Shown: positions 6,177 through 6,896 of the stretch, piece by piece
Numbering within the stretch: position 1 is the first letter of the stretch
How the letters are laid out: each line of letters starts with the position of its first letter
NCBI GenBank assembly: GCA_034004685.1
Contig: JAVEWG010000076.1
Location: forward strand, 1-6,896
Origin: JAEUNX01 sp034004685
GTDB lineage: Bacteria > Pseudomonadota > Gammaproteobacteria > Burkholderiales > Rhodocyclaceae
Direction of reading: 5' to 3'
Length of the DNA: 6,896 bases
Notes under the pieces: model-generated
Seen by the model: the letters and a program-made list of their open reading frames with translations, nothing else
Told to the model about the DNA's origin: nothing
Database searches by the model: none
Made by a program: the position numbers and the translations under genes

Positions 6177-6668
6177 ATGGATGCAGTCGAGTTTTTGGGG
6201 GCTGGAGTACGCCGCGAAGAAGAAGCTGACGCGGCGAGACCGTTTTTTTTTTGCTGGGATCCACGCGGCTACGCTCTGGGCATGGACGTGCTGCGCTGCC
6301 GCTCTCCGGAGATGGTGGAGAAAGAAATCCTGATGCATTTCATCGCCTACAACGCCATCCGCGTGTTGATGGTGGAGGCGGCTACCGAGGTGGGGCAGAT
6401 GCCGCGCCGGCTGAGCTTCAAGGCCAGCGTTCAAGCCTTGCGCCATTGGGAGCCCCTGTTCAGCAGAACGAACGATCCGAAGGAGCAACGGCGATTGCTG
6501 GGGTCACTTCGATCTTCAATCGCCGGACATCTCGTGCCTTATCGCCCAGGACGAAGGCAGCCACGATGCGTGAAACGACGACCCAAGCCTTTCGCGCTTC
6601 TCACCGCCCCGCGACACCAGATGGTCGAAATCCCACATCGGGGTCGGTACCATGCAAAAGCCGCTTAA
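6177..6668 (+). pseudogene. IS4-family transposase remnant (C-terminal part only)
   Basis: The open frame gives 163 residues, of which only those from about residue 34 (LGMDVLRCRSPEMVEKEI, 6276 onward) look like an IS4-family DDE transposase. The tail RPGRRQPRCVKRRPKPFAL followed by LTAPRHQM and IPHRGRY is the typical C-terminus of this family. In intact members the conserved Tyr-Arg-Glu-Lys helix, which carries the catalytic Glu, lies just before the LGMDVLRC region. Here it is replaced by unrelated, low-complexity sequence with a run of ten T (6243-6252), and the earlier DDE residues are also missing. The protein cannot be an active transposase. Weak DNA similarity to a decayed version of the helix may remain at 6254-6275. 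The TAA at 6666-6668 lies inside the right inverted repeat. This is a dead, 5'-deleted insertion sequence. Confidence 0.85.
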
Positions 6669-6686
6669 CTCAGCGCCATTCGGGTC
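6664..6686 (+). repeat. Putative right terminal inverted repeat of the dead IS4 element
   Basis: The 23 bases starting CTTAACTCAGCGCCATT overlap the transposase stop codon and mirror 6688-6710 at 17 of 23 positions around a centre at 6687 (18 if one G-T pair is counted). A transposase stop codon within or beside the right repeat is common in compact insertion sequences. The outer boundary is inferred from the symmetry alone. Confidence 0.5.
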
Positions 6687-6687
6687 T

Positions 6688-6710
6688 GATCCCAATGGCA
6701 CTACCTTAAG
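6688..6710 (+). repeat. Putative left terminal inverted repeat of the second IS4 element
   Basis: GATCCCAATGGCACTACC (6688-6705) continuing to TTAAG is the mirror of the repeat ending at 6686, with one base between them. It lies 104 bp ahead of the next transposase start, a plausible distance for a left end. An alternative is that both arms form one terminator-like hairpin of a single element, but no T-run follows (AGAGAAAG). Confidence 0.45.
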
Positions 6711-6742
6711 AGAAAGTCTTTTGCGATCAAGAAGATAGAAAT

Positions 6743-6812
6743 GGGCTGAACACCTGTCGGCGTTATCACGCGGTTGTCGAAGCCGTGATGCATAACGCCG
6801 GAGGGTCAGCCC
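6743..6812 (+). promoter_or_regulatory. Nested hairpin that occludes the transposase ribosome binding site
   Basis: GGGCTGA (6743-6749) pairs with TCAGCCC (6806-6812), and GGCGTTAT (6759-6766) pairs with ATAACGCC (6792-6799). CACG (6767-6770) pairs with CGTG (6784-6787) inside. The ribosome binding site GGAGGG (6800-6805) falls between the two stems, opposite ACACCTGTC, whose CCT (6753-6755) can pair with AGG (6802-6804). RNA read in from outside would fold and hide the site. Such read-through protection is known from IS10 and IS50. Confidence 0.5.
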
Positions 6813-6814
6813 AA

Positions 6815-6896
6815 ATGAAGCGTAGCAAGAAAGGGCGTTTTGCCGAACAGATTCGGCGGTTTCGGGCGCGGTTTGTTCAGTCGGCGGGCGTGGCTT
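6815..6896 (+). CDS. IS4-family transposase, N-terminal end (3' partial)
   Basis: ATG 6815 follows GGAGGG (6800-6805) by 9 nt and opens a frame that stays open to the last base, giving 27 residues starting MKRSKKGRFAEQIRRFRARF and ending VQSAGVA. The pattern of a basic start followed by F-EQI-RFR-F and a QSPG/AG-like turn is how many IS4-family transposases begin, as far as I recall. It has the same orientation as the dead copy ending at 6668. Whether it is intact cannot be seen; the catalytic residues lie outside the window. Confidence 0.65.
   Translation, partial: MKRSKKGRFAEQIRRFRARFVQSAGVA

Larger units (their letters stand above)
6688..6896 (+). mobile_element. Left end of a second IS4-family insertion sequence (partial)
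   Basis: The stretch holds, in order, a putative left inverted repeat (6688-6710), a spacer, a large hairpin (6743-6812) around the ribosome binding site, and the first codons of an IS4-type transposase. The element runs beyond the window, so its length, right end and target duplication cannot be judged. Confidence 0.55.

Noticed and set aside
6105..6488. 127-residue minus-strand open frame across the transposase remnant.
   Set aside because: It lies antisense to sequence with clear IS4 C-terminal motifs and has no recognisable domain.

Overview
The window reads as chromosomal DNA of a GC-rich Gram-negative bacterium, most likely a beta- or gammaproteobacterium. Four things point that way: an acyltransferase of the PEP-CTERM/exosortase-associated family, FtsX/MacB-type permeases with the usual four-helix layout, REP-like palindromes with a GTAG head, and IS4-family insertion sequences. 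No species can be named from the sequence alone.

Layout. Positions 1-204 hold the C-terminal end of an unrecognised + strand gene. Positions 205-596 have no protein gene but are dense in structure: a perfect hairpin, a pair of inverted REP-like palindromes, and a putative small RNA ending in a clear intrinsic terminator (524-549). From 3824 down to 597 a tight minus-strand operon carries two paralogous FtsX-type permeases and then an exosortase-associated (autoinducer-synthase-like) acyltransferase. Divergent from it, on the + strand from 3891 to 5845, lie a ThiF/MoeB/E1-like adenylyltransferase and a nitroreductase-fold protein 2 nt apart. Positions 5846-6176 hold no supported gene. From 6177 to the window end there are IS remains: the C-terminal third of a dead IS4-family transposase, an inverted-repeat junction centred on 6687, and the left end of a second IS4-type element whose transposase runs off the window.

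How the genes may work together. The two divergent units share a gap of about 66 bp and look like one locus. The acyltransferase family includes long-chain N-acyl amino acid synthases, and it resembles LuxI-type enzymes. An E1-like protein can adenylate a carboxylate, a nitroreductase-fold protein can do flavin-dependent redox chemistry, and the permeases could move a lipid-like product or a lipoprotein across or out of the inner membrane. The most economical inference is a small locus making and handling an acylated, adenylated or oxidised metabolite or lipid linked to the envelope. The product is unknown and the ABC ATPase is not in the window.

Most worth a second look: the divergent acyltransferase/permease/E1/nitroreductase locus; the CU-rich anti-Shine-Dalgarno small RNA candidate at about 451-549; and the back-to-back IS4 ends at 6664-6710, followed by a hairpin that buries the transposase ribosome binding site.
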